The notes beneath the pieces are model-generated. The model searched no databases. It saw only the letters and a list, made by a program, of their open reading frames with translations, and was not told the origin of the DNA. From Fusarium oxysporum f. sp. lycopersici 4287 (taxonomy: Eukaryota; Ascomycota; Sordariomycetes; Hypocreales; Nectriaceae), in contig NC_030988.1 of assembly GCF_000149955.1 (NCBI RefSeq), forward strand, positions 1,064,167-1,128,166: 64,000 bases of DNA, in the 5' to 3' direction. This document shows, piece by piece, positions 1 through 11,725 of this stretch (positions are counted from its first letter, which is position 1; each line of letters starts with the position of its first letter). The translations under genes were made by a program, and so were the position numbers.

Positions 1-716
1 GTTGGTCAGGGTTCAGGGGCAGTAGCGTTTAACCTTTACCGTTAACCCTATTATTGATTAGCCAGGAATGAGGCTACAGTAGAATACGGAACACCAAGTA
101 AGGAAGGCCAATGCGTTTAGGCAGAAACTTGCTGGATTCAAGCCAGGTTTAAGGTTCAAGACTTGAATGTAAGCCTTGAAGGTTCTGAGACAATCCTAAA
201 TCATTAAGATAGAAGACACCTAAAACCCAGAGAAGGAATTAGTGTCTCATACATAACTTACAATCCAACACACTCTTCATATAAACTCAGTTATTCCTTG
301 AGAAACACTGCCTGTTACATGTCGTTAAGCTAGAAGTTTGCTATAGGCAGCTTCGAAGGCGTTATAATAGAATATCTGAAGTATGTATAAGCCATGTTAT
401 TTGCGGCTCTAATGCAGCCAAAAACCTGAATGCCTGCCCATAGCTTAACTTAGTTGCAGGTCTTGCCGATATGACCAGGTACCCAGGATACCTCTAAAGC
501 TCAATGCGAGCTATGGAAGGTCTAAAGCGAAGAGTAAAGTATGGCGATTACAGTTCCTAAGTGATAGATAGATAATGCGGGGTCAGGCAAATGAACTCGG
601 GTTCTAACACCGACAAAACCTTAAACAGTAGAGCAGAAAGTGAGAGCCGGATCCGGCGGTTAATAGTGGGGCCGTTCGCTTCCTAAAAGGTCGCGTTCTA
701 AGCGGCAACGGACAGG
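1..716. other. Gene-free left edge
   Basis: No reading frame of convincing length or composition is visible on either strand. The stretch is moderately AT-rich with scattered stops. It ends where a copia-2-type LTR begins. It contains no telomere-type tandem repeat, only single TAACCC-like words near the start. Confidence 0.5.
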
Positions 717-840
717 TGTTGGAAAATCCGGGAATCCCCTTCCCTTCAGGATTCAGACTGTTAGTCTGAAAGTCCTAGATTTAAAGTTCAAAGTCCTAGA
801 TACAATCATCTAGAGATATAAACCCGAGAATAACTGTCAG
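717..840 (+). repeat. Truncated LTR of the copia-2 family
   Basis: The sequence begins with TGTTGGAAAATCC and matches the first ~124 bases of the 194-bp LTR at 39062-39255. One clear difference near the end is CTGTCAG instead of CTCTCAG. Similarity then stops, although words like AAAGTCCTAGA recur at 930-960. This may be a broken solo LTR or the edge of an element running into the gap at 988. No target duplication can be assigned because the right half is missing. Confidence 0.85.
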
Positions 841-987
841 ATATTAAGGTGAATCGTATATATTTCTTGATTCTGTCGCAATCAAAGGACTATTGAGACC
901 TTATATCTTCGACTGGTTCCTTCTAGGACTTGAGTCCTAGAAAGTCCTAGATGAAAGTCCTACGATCTAAGTTTAGGGCGTCAAACT

Positions 988-1940
988 NNNNNNNNNNNNN
1001 NNNNNNNNNNNNNNNNNNNNNNNNNNNNNNNNNNNNNNNNNNNNNNNNNNNNNNNNNNNNNNNNNNNNNNNNNNNNNNNNNNNNNNNNNNNNNNNNNNNN
1101 NNNNNNNNNNNNNNNNNNNNNNNNNNNNNNNNNNNNNNNNNNNNNNNNNNNNNNNNNNNNNNNNNNNNNNNNNNNNNNNNNNNNNNNNNNNNNNNNNNNN
1201 NNNNNNNNNNNNNNNNNNNNNNNNNNNNNNNNNNNNNNNNNNNNNNNNNNNNNNNNNNNNNNNNNNNNNNNNNNNNNNNNNNNNNNNNNNNNNNNNNNNN
1301 NNNNNNNNNNNNNNNNNNNNNNNNNNNNNNNNNNNNNNNNNNNNNNNNNNNNNNNNNNNNNNNNNNNNNNNNNNNNNNNNNNNNNNNNNNNNNNNNNNNN
1401 NNNNNNNNNNNNNNNNNNNNNNNNNNNNNNNNNNNNNNNNNNNNNNNNNNNNNNNNNNNNNNNNNNNNNNNNNNNNNNNNNNNNNNNNNNNNNNNNNNNN
1501 NNNNNNNNNNNNNNNNNNNNNNNNNNNNNNNNNNNNNNNNNNNNNNNNNNNNNNNNNNNNNNNNNNNNNNNNNNNNNNNNNNNNNNNNNNNNNNNNNNNN
1601 NNNNNNNNNNNNNNNNNNNNNNNNNNNNNNNNNNNNNNNNNNNNNNNNNNNNNNNNNNNNNNNNNNNNNNNNNNNNNNNNNNNNNNNNNNNNNNNNNNNN
1701 NNNNNNNNNNNNNNNNNNNNNNNNNNNNNNNNNNNNNNNNNNNNNNNNNNNNNNNNNNNNNNNNNNNNNNNNNNNNNNNNNNNNNNNNNNNNNNNNNNNN
1801 NNNNNNNNNNNNNNNNNNNNNNNNNNNNNNNNNNNNNNNNNNNNNNNNNNNNNNNNNNNNNNNNNNNNNNNNNNNNNNNNNNNNNNNNNNNNNNNNNNNN
1901 NNNNNNNNNNNNNNNNNNNNNNNNNNNNNNNNNNNNNNNN
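988..1940. other. Assembly gap (953 N)
   Basis: This is an uninterrupted run of N. Any reading frame across it is artificial. The sequence on either side belongs to mobile elements (copia LTR left, hAT transposase right), so the gap probably hides repeats that could not be assembled. Confidence 0.99.
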
Positions 1941-2275
1941 GTTCCGACCTGTGGACATCGCCTAATCGGCATGCTGTTATTGCAGTTACAGCTCATTTTC
2001 TTGACCGCCAGGGCAAGCCCCAGTCGCGCCTATTGCACTCCGTCGCCAGCTAGGGTGTCATAGCGGAGAAAGTCTTGCGGTGACGCTCGGGCAATTTGTG
2101 CGAGAATGAAGATAGAGGCCCGAGTCGGAACCCGTGATCTCGGACAACGCATCTTCAAACGACAGCTGTCTCGTGAACTTTTACGGAGATCTCGACGCAG
2201 AGATGAGTCTGGCGGACGTTCGGGCCCAGACGTATGCGCTGCTATGGGCATATCCTGAACCTGGTTGCTCGCGCC
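1941..2275 (+). pseudogene. hAT transposase relic (second hAT family)
   Basis: Plus-strand translation in shifting frames gives pieces typical of a fungal hAT transposase core of Restless/Folyt1 type: a segment around DLWTSPNRHAVIAVTAHFLD just after the gap, then ISDNASSND (the second catalytic Asp region), then RMRCYGHILNLVARA (the conserved RCxxHxxNL block). Stops and frame changes separate the pieces, so it is dead. The last block ends exactly where the CAGGG terminus of the next hAT element starts at 2276, which suggests that element inserted into this gene. The 5' part is lost in the gap. The family is distinct from the transposase at 2485-4929. Confidence 0.8.
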
Positions 2276-5272
2276 CAGGGTTCAAATCCACGACACTCCA
2301 CGACACATTTGTGAATATGTGCGTGGATATGGATGCTGACTAATAACTTCGATGTGGAATGGGTGGAAATGGATCCATTATGGAAATGAATCCATATTGT
2401 GGAATTTGTGGAATGGAAACCTACTTTGTCTAACAATGGTAATTAGTGGATCGCATCCATGCCTTGGTGACGTCGATGTTTTTGTCACTCGTCCATTAGA
2501 ATCCTATCTAGCGACCCGATCAAACCGGCGCGCAACCAACTCCGTAGTGTCTGGCAAAGCCCAATTGTACTGGCATCTAGCCTATTGCGGCTCTTGGTAA
2601 CCATGCGGCCAGTGGTCGAGAATAGCCTCTCACACTCGGCTGACATTGGTGGCACAGTAAGCAGATCCAAGGCCATCCTAGACAACCGGGGGTATTTGAG
2701 TCGCCTTATGTGCCAGTATTCGTAGGGATCTGTGACAGAAGCATCAGCATCCTCGATATCACGCTGCCACTGCTCGTATTCATCAAGATCCAGACCGCCA
2801 ACTGAGGACCTAGGGGATTGAGCTGGGGATCGAATTGGCGACTCGGTAACAGAAATCCCTCCAGTCGTCAGTCCTCGCTTCTTTGTGCGCCACGCTGTGA
2901 ACTTGTTTCTTGAGGTCTTCAGCCGCTTATTGGCAGGCAACTCAATCTCTGGGTCATCAACCTCCAGGTCCCTATACTCTCTCTCCCAGAGATCCTGGAC
3001 CATCTCCTTCGCCTTGGTAATCCACAATTGTCTTTCGTCGTCGTCTCCCCACAAATCGTCAAACAGTGCCCACCGGTAGGCAGGATGAAGAACTGCAGCG
3101 CCATAGATCAGGGGGCTATCATTCAGGTGCTCGTAGTATTCGTTCAATTTGAGCCAACCCAGGTTGATGTTGACAGCGAGGTGATGGCCGTGCGGAAAAT
3201 TGGCGACTGCTCTTTTCGCGGATTCGAGGGTTTCGAGAAGAAATTCGTACGCGTGAATAAGATCCCAGCTTGTTCCTGTACAAGCCATCTGTTAAAATAA
3301 GAATCGGGCCGCTTTTGAGAAGTCTAAGGCTTACCAGACAGTGGAGGGTCGATCTCGTTTTCCTCGACCTTTCTCCGGTGTTTTCCCTGTCCATCGCCCT
3401 CAAGGCCTCTCACAACCAGCTGGAAGTCAAGCAAAATGTCGTAAAGAGTCCCGAGCACATGCCAATCATCAGGTGTCATGCGATTCTCTTCCTTCAGGAA
3501 GAAGGGCAGCTTGGAGCCCTTTTTGATGTGGCCAGCTCTCGTCAAGTTGACCTTCTCCCACTCGTTTGACGCTCTCTGGACAAAAGAATTATAAAATGGC
3601 CTCAAGAGGAGAGCGCGTTCAATCATCGAGAATTGAGAAAGCCACCGGGTAGCATTGTCGACCACAACTCCAACTGGACGGTGTTTCTTGAGCTGAGCGT
3701 CATCAGAGAGTTGGCTCTCGACAGCCTGTACCTTCTTGAGCATATCGGTCCACGTGTCCGATCTGCTCACCTCCTAGGTCTTCGTGAGTATAACAAATAA
3801 AGCCGGGGACTCAGCCACCTACAACAGCAAAGTTATGCCATTTTCCAACAGAGCCTCGCCTCCTCCAGACTTCATGCTCCTTCGCTGCCGTGTGAAGTCC
3901 TTCGAAGACCTCTTTCTCGAAAGCATCCGGGTTCTTGCCATACAGCATCTGTTTCACTACTATGTTGACAACGTGGCCAACGCAGCGAACCCATCGCTTC
4001 TCCCAGTCGAAGCCAAACTCTAATCCAAGCTCCCCCATCGAGGTTTTATTGTTACCGGCATTATCCAATGTGAAATACCCGAGTTTATCGCTGATCTCGT
4101 ACTCCCGAATGATCTCGATAATCTGCCCGGCGATATTCTCGCCTGTGTGCCGCTCTGTAAGCTCAGGCAGTCCGAGGACACACTTCTGTGGCCGATTATT
4201 TGAATCCCGAAACACACATGTGATGCCGTATAAGGCGTGTCGGTTACCAGACTTCCAGCCATCGTACTGGATATGGATCTGTCCCGGACTCTTTCGCAAA
4301 GCATCTTTCACTCTTTCCATGTTGTTGGTAAATTCTCGTTCTGCGATGGCACGCACGGTCACGTCAGTAATGTTAGCTTTTGTGATCTCGACAGATGGAT
4401 TGAGGTAGTTGAAGATGTCTCGAAGATCTTGATCGTTGACGATCGAGAAGGATTGGTTAGAGTTGACAATCCAGTTGACAAGTTTCTGCTGGAATACAGT
4501 TTTGTCGAAACGTTTGATCAAGGTATTGATCAAATCTTGTTCCTTCGGCTCCTTCGGGTTCAACTGTAGGATTGTTGCAATGGACTGATGTGCTTTCTCG
4601 GATGCCTTTGTAGGCTTTTGCCTCTTGCCTGTCGGATCCATGATGCCATTGTGGTCCGTGTACAGGTGACCCTCAGCGTTCTGCAACCCTTTGATGGCGT
4701 AACTCTTTGGCCTCGGCCGCTTTTGCTTGATGCAAAGGCAACACACCCATCGGCGTTCCCCCTTATCGGCATGCTGGATATCGTAGCCGAACTGATATAC
4801 CCATTGACGCACTTGGCCGTCTCTCTCCGTCAAGGTCCAGCCTTTGTAGAGCTGAAAGAGTCGTTGATTGTCTTCTTCTGTACGTTCTGGAACGGGTGTG
4901 GTTGACTTGGTAGGATGAAGGGTGGCCATTTCGGTTTGGAGTAGTCAGGGCGTGAGTAATAGTAAACCCTCCTAGAATAGACTTGTTTGAACTTTGTGTA
5001 CGGGTAAAACGGAGTGGAAAATTGTTGCTATTGCGTTGTTATTGGCTATGGAAAGTACTTAGGGTATGCGCTATTTCACAAGGAAATCCAGGTATTTTCA
5101 AACCCCACCTAAATTTCCATTCCTTTCCACAATTTCCACATGTGGAACATGTGGAAAGGGGTTCCGTGGCGTGGATGTGGAAAAGCTGAAGCCTACGTGG
5201 AATGGAATGGAATGGATATGGATCCACATTATGGATCCATATGTGGATTTCGTGGTATGGATTTGGACCCTG
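2276..5272 (-). mobile_element. Full-length hAT DNA transposon
   Basis: The left end reads CAGGGTTCAAATCCACGAC and the right end, reverse-complemented, reads CAGGGTCCAAATCCATACC. They are imperfect terminal inverted repeats with one mismatch in the first 15 bases. Both subterminal regions are rich in GTGGAA and GGATCCA words, as usual for hAT transposase binding. A complete spliced transposase gene lies between on the minus strand. The 8 bases outside each end differ (CTCGCGCC left, GTCGGATG right), so no target duplication survives and one flank has been rearranged. A 759-bp deleted derivative lies at 56586-57344. The element appears capable of coding for its own transposition. Confidence 0.92.
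2485..4929 (-). CDS. hAT-family transposase, three exons
   Basis: The cut-and-paste transposase acts on the element ends. Proposed exons are 4929-3823, 3773-3335 and 3275-2485. Introns are GTAGGT...CCTAG (49 bp) and GTAAGC...TACAG (59 bp), and phases fit to give 778 aa. Residues 40-95 form a BED-type zinc finger (C63, C66, H88, H93). The first catalytic Asp is D223 in QYDGW and the second is D289 in TLDNAGNN. These are followed by an RCVGHVVN block. The C-terminus carries the hATC dimerisation region with YWHIRRLKYPRLSRMALD and SAECERLFS. Length is normal for autonomous fungal hAT transposases, and no stop or frameshift is seen once the introns are removed. Splice sites are inferred from frame continuity only. 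Confidence 0.9.
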
Positions 5273-5431
5273 GTCGGATGTATCAGATGGAGCGATATGA
5301 AACAGCAACTTGAAACCCGCAAAAGATTTTAACAGAGAAGACTCCTAAAATCTAACAATCATGATCTCTTTAATCAGCAAGAAGCTAACACATTAATCAG
5401 AAGTCAATTCAAAAAAGACGTTATCCTTTTC

Positions 5432-8400
5432 TTGACTAAATGTCACAAAATGTCGATTAAAGATCACAATCTCACCTTGCTCAACTCCCGCGAGGACTGG
5501 ACCAACTGGATCAACTCTATTGAGGATCTTGCTGTGCGCAATGACGTCTGGAGCTACTGTGATCCAGAAGGGATTGAAAACTTGGTCTTCACTGCGACCA
5601 AACCATCGGACTCAGCAAGCAAGGACACGATCCAGAAATATCACAGCCTCCAGGCTATCTATGATAGCGAAAGGAAGAAATACGACAAGGTCTCTGATCG
5701 CATTGACCTCGCAGTGTGTCAGGAGTTCAAGCAGCACTACCTCGGAATCCATGACGTCCGCGGTAAACTCATCGCGCTGGCTGATAGCATCCAACCCACT
5801 GCGAAAGATCAGAAGCAGAATGTTAGGTCTGAGTTTGAAAAGCTTAAGAAGGGCCTTAGCAACACCAGTCTCGATAAATGGCTCAGCCGATGGCCTGCTC
5901 TCGTTAATAACGCTAAACGTTACAAGATAGAGAACCTCAGCGAGTCGCAGATCCGTGATGCATTCATTGAATCATCTCGCGAAGTAAACCCACCGTTCTA
6001 CAACTACATGAAGTCCAAGGAAGCTCAGGTTGAAAGCGAGAAAATCCTCGTCAAGGAGGCTGCAAAAACCATGGAGAAGATCTCAAATGCGTTTCTCACT
6101 GCGCTCAACGAGATTAATCCCGACCATGCCAGTAGCGGTTCCGTCACTGTCGCAAGTTTGACTGATTCTGAAGAGGAAGAAAACGGTGAAGATGACGATG
6201 TCACCATTGTTCAGAAAGCTCAGAATACAGTAAATAGAGCACTCAAGACCTTCCGCAAACTCAATCCAACCCTCTCCGAGAAGAAGATTACTATCGGATT
6301 CTGTATTAAGCAGTTCAGGACAATGGCACCACCAAAGGAAAAAGCTATTAGAGGACGAGCAGCCCACGCCACTCTTCAAGGAAGAAAGCATAGCAATGAT
6401 TCAGATTCGCAGAACGAAGAGGATCAGCCGCAACAGAAAAGACAGCGGACGGGGCATCCATCCTCGAACATGGGTTTCCGAAATTGCGTCTGCGGCATGT
6501 CCCACAAGTACACTGAGTGTTATTATCTTAATCCTTCGGGTGCGCCAGAGGGATGGACACCAATCGTTCAAATACAGTCGAAAATCATCACTACAGTCAA
6601 GGGAAGCAAACGCCTTAAAGAAAACATCGAAAGGAACCTCAGGAGGAGCAATATTGACTTGCCTAAGTTCTGGCCGTCAGATATTACAAAGAATCAACCC
6701 AAGCATCTAGCAGAGGACGAGACTTCAAGCACAGATAAATTTCTATCCAAATCAAGAGCCGCATTTGTTACGTCAAGGTTTGCGTTTGGCACAACCGCAA
6801 AAGACGAGTACGGTGATTGTTTCCGACTTGACAATTGTGCGGATACACATGTCTGCAATGACCTGTCTCGCTTCACTAATTACACACCACTCGATGATGA
6901 AACCATAGAGTTTGGCAACTCAGGCACGCACCTCACAGGCATAGGAAATGTCACGGTCCATGTCGACACTCCAACAGGCGCAGGTCTAATTCAACTCGAG
7001 AACGTTGCTTATGTCCCTGGATTCCATTGGAACCTCATCAATACGCACTCTCTCGAACAACAAGGACTTTATTTCAATACGAGGACTTGTTGGATGGAAT
7101 ATTCAGATGGATCAAATGCCTTTAAAGTAACTAAACATGGTGCTTTTCGAGTCGCCGAATCCCACATCAAGGACATTATATTCAGGGCTCAATCTCATAA
7201 AGAGGCAGCGCAATCCTTTGCAATGGCTATTAAATCGAGAACGCCTCAAGTTGCGACAGCTTCTATGGATACCTGGCATGCAAGGCTAGGCCATATTCGA
7301 AAGGAAGCTCTTGAACACATGCCTCAAGCAGTCGAGGGAGTCGCACTCGGGAGTCGCAACTTCGAACGAAAGTCAGAACTCTGTCCTGAATGTCAACTCG
7401 GACAAGCGTATCAACAAATCTCCCGCATACCACCGTGGAGAGGAACTTACCCCTTCGAGAAGATACACCTTGATCTTATCGACATGGAGGAAGCATTCAA
7501 CGCTGACTCCTGGGTCGCTCATTTCTATTGCGACTACTCAGCTTACCATATCTCCTTTAACCTCCCAAACAAGAATCAAGATGAACTTCTTTCTATAACA
7601 CAGGAGTTTCTAGCCATTACAAATGGCAACTGGGGTTTCACTACGCGATACATCCAATCGGATGGCGAAAAGGGTCTAGGAAAGAGATGGAAGTATTTCA
7701 TTGCAATGAAGGGAATTACATTCAACTCATCTCCACCGGATACGCCAGATCAGAACGGTCTTGCCGAACGTTCTGGGGGGGTGATCATAGCTATCGCTCG
7801 CAAGCTTCGAATACAGGGAAATCTACCTCAGAAACTCTGGCCCTACATCATTGCTCATGCTACTCGCCTCCTCAATCGCATCCCAGTTCAACGAAAACAA
7901 TGGCAAACTCCATTTCAAATGGTTCATGGCCGAAAGCCCAACCTCTCTAATCTCAAAATCATTGGTTCTCTTGCCTACGTCTTAATCAAGAACAAGAAGG
8001 CCCGTCCAGCCAAAGTGAAGTTACAAGAAAATGCACTCATGGGATGGCTTGTCGGATCGGACGCAACCAATATCTATAAAGTTTGGGTTCCACACCTTGA
8101 TCGTGTAATTGTATCTCGGGATGTTCAAGTTGATGAGAAAGTCATGTACGATCCACAGCTTGCTACAACTCTTCCCGAATCGGGACAGACTCTCGCGATC
8201 ACGATCAATGAAGTTGATCTCGAAGAAGAGGATATCGAGCCATTGTCTATCATGGAGAATACAGCAACTTCGGTTCCTGTTTCGATACAACCGGAATCAG
8301 AACTATCCCGACCTGGATTGCGTCTTACACCACAAATCTCACCTGAACGATCAATAGAAGGAGATATACAGGTTGCACCACCCGTAGATGAACCGGCAAC

Positions 8401-10382
8401 ATTGCCGCGGCCCACGAGTCCAGTAATTCTCCATCAAGCATCACCGCGTCCTCAGACAACAATACAACTAGGATCACCCAGAAAGAAAAAGATAACGGAC
8501 GCTTCAGTGCTCCAGAATCTCAGAACAACTTCTGGAAGGAGTATCAAATTGTCACAGAAAGGACAAGATGCAATCGAAACATTCAAACCACGCCTTAGTC
8601 GGCACCAAATCCATAAGCAAGCGCGAAGACACGCTCATGCTCTACGATTGGAACGCGCTAAGCTGGGACAGCAACTCGCCCACGCTTTCGCATCAGCACG
8701 TTCAATACGAACCCACGAAAGGACTTGCCTCCACCTCCTGACTTTTGGCATGAATTAAAATGGCATCCTGAGAGACAAGGCTTCAAACGAGCCTCAGACG
8801 CCGAGATCAAGTCACTCAAGGAGAAAGGGACATTCGAGCTAGTCGATTACCCTGAAGGCAAACAAGTGCTACCACTCAAATGGGTCTTTACCTACAAACT
8901 GGACGATGCAGGTTACCTCATTCGTCATAAAGCTCGCATCTGTGTCAGAGGTGATCTCCAACACCACTCTGGTGAAGACATCTACGCAGCAACCGGTGCT
9001 TATCGAAGATTCCGGATTCTGATGGCTCTCGTCTGTGCGTTTGGGCTGATATGTCACCAAGTTGACTTCAAGAACGCCTTCCTTAACGCTGAAATGGACG
9101 AGGAGGTCTACACCACATGCCCACCGGGATATGGTCAATCAGGAAAGGTCTGGAGACTGCTCAAAGCGCTCTATGGTCTGCGTAAGTCACCAAAGCTCTG
9201 GTTCAATGAGCTTGCATCGTTTCTTAAAGATCTGGGATTTCAACATTGCCCAGATGAACCTTGTATCCTCAATAATAATGAGACTCAACTTATTCTCTTT
9301 CTATACGTAGATGATCTTCTCATCATCGCGCAACCTGAATACCTTCAACAAGTCAACAATTTCAAAGCAGCAGTACACAGCAAATACGAGATCCAAGATT
9401 TGGGCGAAGCAATCTCCTTCCTCAACATCAGAATCCTCCGAAACGTCAATGCTAAGAAGCTTTGGATCTGCCAAGATGGATATATCAACAAACTCGGTGT
9501 CAGGTTCGGGATCGATCAGTCAATGAGAACGGCAACGCCTCTCACTTCATCCTATCGTCCCCAATCTTTCGACGGACAGGCCACTATACAACAGATCACA
9601 GAGATGCAAGAAAAGGTAGGATCGATTCTGTACGCAGCAGTGGTATCAAGACCAGATATCTCTTATGCAGCTAGCCAGTTAAGCCAGCACGCAATGAAAA
9701 CCCTTCAACTGAACACCTGCGGTATGCAAACCGAGTTCTCTCATATCTCCAGACCACACAGTACTATGCCATCGAGTTCTTAGGCTCTGTAGATAATGCT
9801 ACAGAGGTAGAGCCAGGCGATGATGAAGTACTACAGCAGTCAAGCGACGCATCGTTCGCGGATGATCCAGAGACTCGAAAATCCACCCAGGGCTATCTCA
9901 TGAAGTTGTTTAGCGGGGCGATCATGTGGCAGTCTTCGAAGCAGAAGACTGTAACCACGTCAACGACTGAAGCGGAACTGTTATCGCTGCCTCACACAGC
10001 GAGAGAGACTATAGCTCTATACCGACTGTTCGAACAGATACAGTTCGATCCACAACACCAACCACGCATCCTCTGTGACAATCAACAAACAGTGGGACTG
10101 GTCCAGAAAGAGCGACCACAACTAACATCAAAGTTAAAACATATCGATATCCACAACTTTTGGCTAAGACAGATCCATAAAGACGGCAAAATTACAGTTC
10201 AATGGGTTTCAACAACAGACATGCCTGCAGATGGCTTCACAAAACCCCTTTCAGCAGAAAAGCATTCTCGCTTCGTGAAACAATTAGGTCTGGTTGATAT
10301 CTCATCGCGGATTGATCCAGAATACGTTTCAGGAGAGGATATTGATCAAGATGATATACAGATCTCATCTGATACAGAGTGA
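5432..10382 (+). pseudogene. Copia-1 gag-pol, frameshifted
   Basis: The first frame (5432-8758, 1108 codons) holds gag, a knuckle-like CxCGxxHxxxxC motif (CVCGMSHKYTEC), and a protease with LDNCADTHVCND, where the usual D[ST]G is DNC. It then has the gag-pre-integrase WHARLGH block and an integrase core with HLDLID, QSDGEKG and NGLAERSGG. A frameshift near 8712 moves reverse transcriptase (HQVDFKNAFLN, LYVDDLL) to the frame 8725-9690. A second shift at the A-run near 9697 puts RNase H (DASFADD, TEAELLS, CDNQQT) in the frame ending at 10382. Because copia elements normally use one frame here, these are mutations rather than programmed shifts. Start could be Met at 5432 or 5450. Confidence 0.9.
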
Positions 10383-10398
10383 AATCTTGGGGGGGGGG

Positions 10399-10553
10399 TG
10401 TCGCAGGGTAGGCATTAGTAATCTAGCTATATGCTTTAAGTAACTCTGCGGGATGGAAGTCCCCGCACAAGAAAAAAACTTAAGACATCAATCAACACAT
10501 TTGCTGCTGCTCATGATATTCACTCTAACCCTTTAAGCACGCTCAGTGCGACA
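10399..10553 (+). repeat. Putative 3' LTR of copia-1
   Basis: It follows a run of ten G within the tract 10386-10398. It begins TGTCGC and a perfect inverted match GCGACA ends at 10553, giving a 155-bp LTR bounded by TG...CA. With no 5' LTR to compare, the right end is a guess. An alternative end is the CAACAACA near 10714. A diverged relic of the same LTR lies at 62723-62820. Confidence 0.55.
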
Positions 10554-10846
10554 ACAAGCATAAAATATAGCGAATCACATTCCTGTTTTGTGACCTGTTG
10601 AATACCTTGGTGGTCAAAGCGAAACTTCAGTATAAGATATAACGGTTAGTCGGGCCTGGGCTAAGCCGATATCCGTTAGTTGCGCTTAGCGGTGTACATT
10701 CCCCGTCAACAACAGCTACCCTATGCTTTCTAAGTTATCCTTACGCCTTGCCTACAATCTACTCCGTACTGACCCATAATTGCGCACCAACCTACCTTAT
10801 TACTGCATTTCAATGTTTGAGTAAGTGTGGTGGCAGTGATGGGGAA
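10554..10846. other. No gene seen; downstream of copia-1
   Basis: Short interrupted frames only. A stretch at 10780-10815 with the core GCGCACCAACCTACCTT resembles one at 35620-35655, possibly a shared old repeat. Confidence 0.4.
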
Positions 10847-11725
10847 TCAGACATTGAAGGGGGTCCCGCGACCATTGAGGTCGTCAAATGCAGCATGGAC
10901 TGAAATAATGCAAAAGCATCCAACAGCCATTGCTGGGAGAATCACTTCCCCTCGATTCCATAACTCTACTGGACGGCGACGATGATTGTTCTGGGGATAG
11001 GGAGGGCAGCCTCGCTGTCTCCGCATCTTCACGTCACGCAATAGACATTTCCATGGATAGATACTCTTCTTACGTGATTCAGTATGACAGTCACTGAGGC
11101 ATATCGAGAGAGCCTCTCCCAGACATGACTCACGGCTTTTGTTGTCGTCGGCTCACGCCGGTCATTGATGTGGCGGACATGTAGACCGTCAACCGCGGTC
11201 GTGAAAGATGGGACTTGTTTCTTGACCTGGGAGGCATTGTCCCAACAAGTTCCGACTGGCCTGCTCAGGGAGCTGCAAACTTGCAAATGTGGTCTGGTCA
11301 AATATGTATTTCTCCATATCCTTGCCATCCTCGCTTCTATCGGTGAGGTCTTCTGCTAATAAAGGGTAGGTTTGAATGTAACTTGCGCCTTCGAGGCAGT
11401 CGCTGGATGTCTCTGATTGAGCGGCCTGCGGTCGGGTTCTCCGTAATTGGCCGCTTGCGTTCAGATACCGGTCTCGGGCGGAGTTTATATGTGAGCGGGT
11501 GTAGCTAGACGAGGAGACAAGACGTCGGCGCCGAGAACAGGCTGAGAGCTCCAAGGGGAACCTACTCGGGAGTTGAAGCGGGAGTCCAGGCTTATACACT
11601 AGATAAACTTGAAAGGGCGACTTGGTCGATTTTGCGCCAGGGATCATGAGTGATAGCGACGTGACAGCAACAAAGAATGCTTGAAACAATTTCTGCTGAG
11701 CGCAACTTCTGTCGGAAAAGGTCAT
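10847..11725 (-). other. Unassigned minus-strand coding-like debris
   Basis: Three overlapping minus-strand frames occur: 178 codons at 11725-11189, 99 at 11328-11029, and 64 at 11041-10847. The first has a hydrophobic N-terminus (FFVAVTSLSLMIPG) and the last a hydrophobic stretch (VILPAMAVGCFCIISV). They may be pieces of one decayed multi-exon gene, but the frames do not join cleanly and no family was recognised. Confidence 0.2.

Larger units (their letters stand above)
5273..10553 (+). mobile_element. Copia-type retrotransposon copia-1, 5' LTR missing
   Basis: The internal region starts directly after the hAT right end at 5272 and runs through a Ty1/copia gag-pol region. It ends in a G-rich polypurine tract at 10386-10398 followed by a putative 3' LTR. 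No copy of that LTR exists upstream of the gag start, so the 5' LTR was lost when the hAT/copia junction formed. Order is gag, protease, integrase, reverse transcriptase, RNase H, which defines Ty1/copia. Two frameshifts break pol. Its sequence and LTR are unrelated to copia-2 at 39062. The exact right boundary is tentative. Confidence 0.85.

Noticed and set aside
1..60. Telomere-proximal repeat suggested by TAACCC words
   Set aside because: Only isolated words are present, not a TTAGGG/CCCTAA array.
947..2063. Long open frames on both strands across 947-2063
   Set aside because: They consist almost entirely of N; the openness is an artefact of the gap.
2276..2290. tRNA gene suggested by GGTTCAAATCC
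   Set aside because: No A box or cloverleaf can be formed; the word is part of the hAT terminal repeat.
3028..4569. Plus-strand frames opposite the hAT transposase
   Set aside because: Antisense to a complete spliced transposase; composition follows from the complementary codons.
8712..8758. Programmed frameshift between integrase and reverse transcriptase of copia-1
   Set aside because: Copia elements do not shift at this point, no slippery heptamer is evident, and a second break occurs in RNase H; mutation is simpler.
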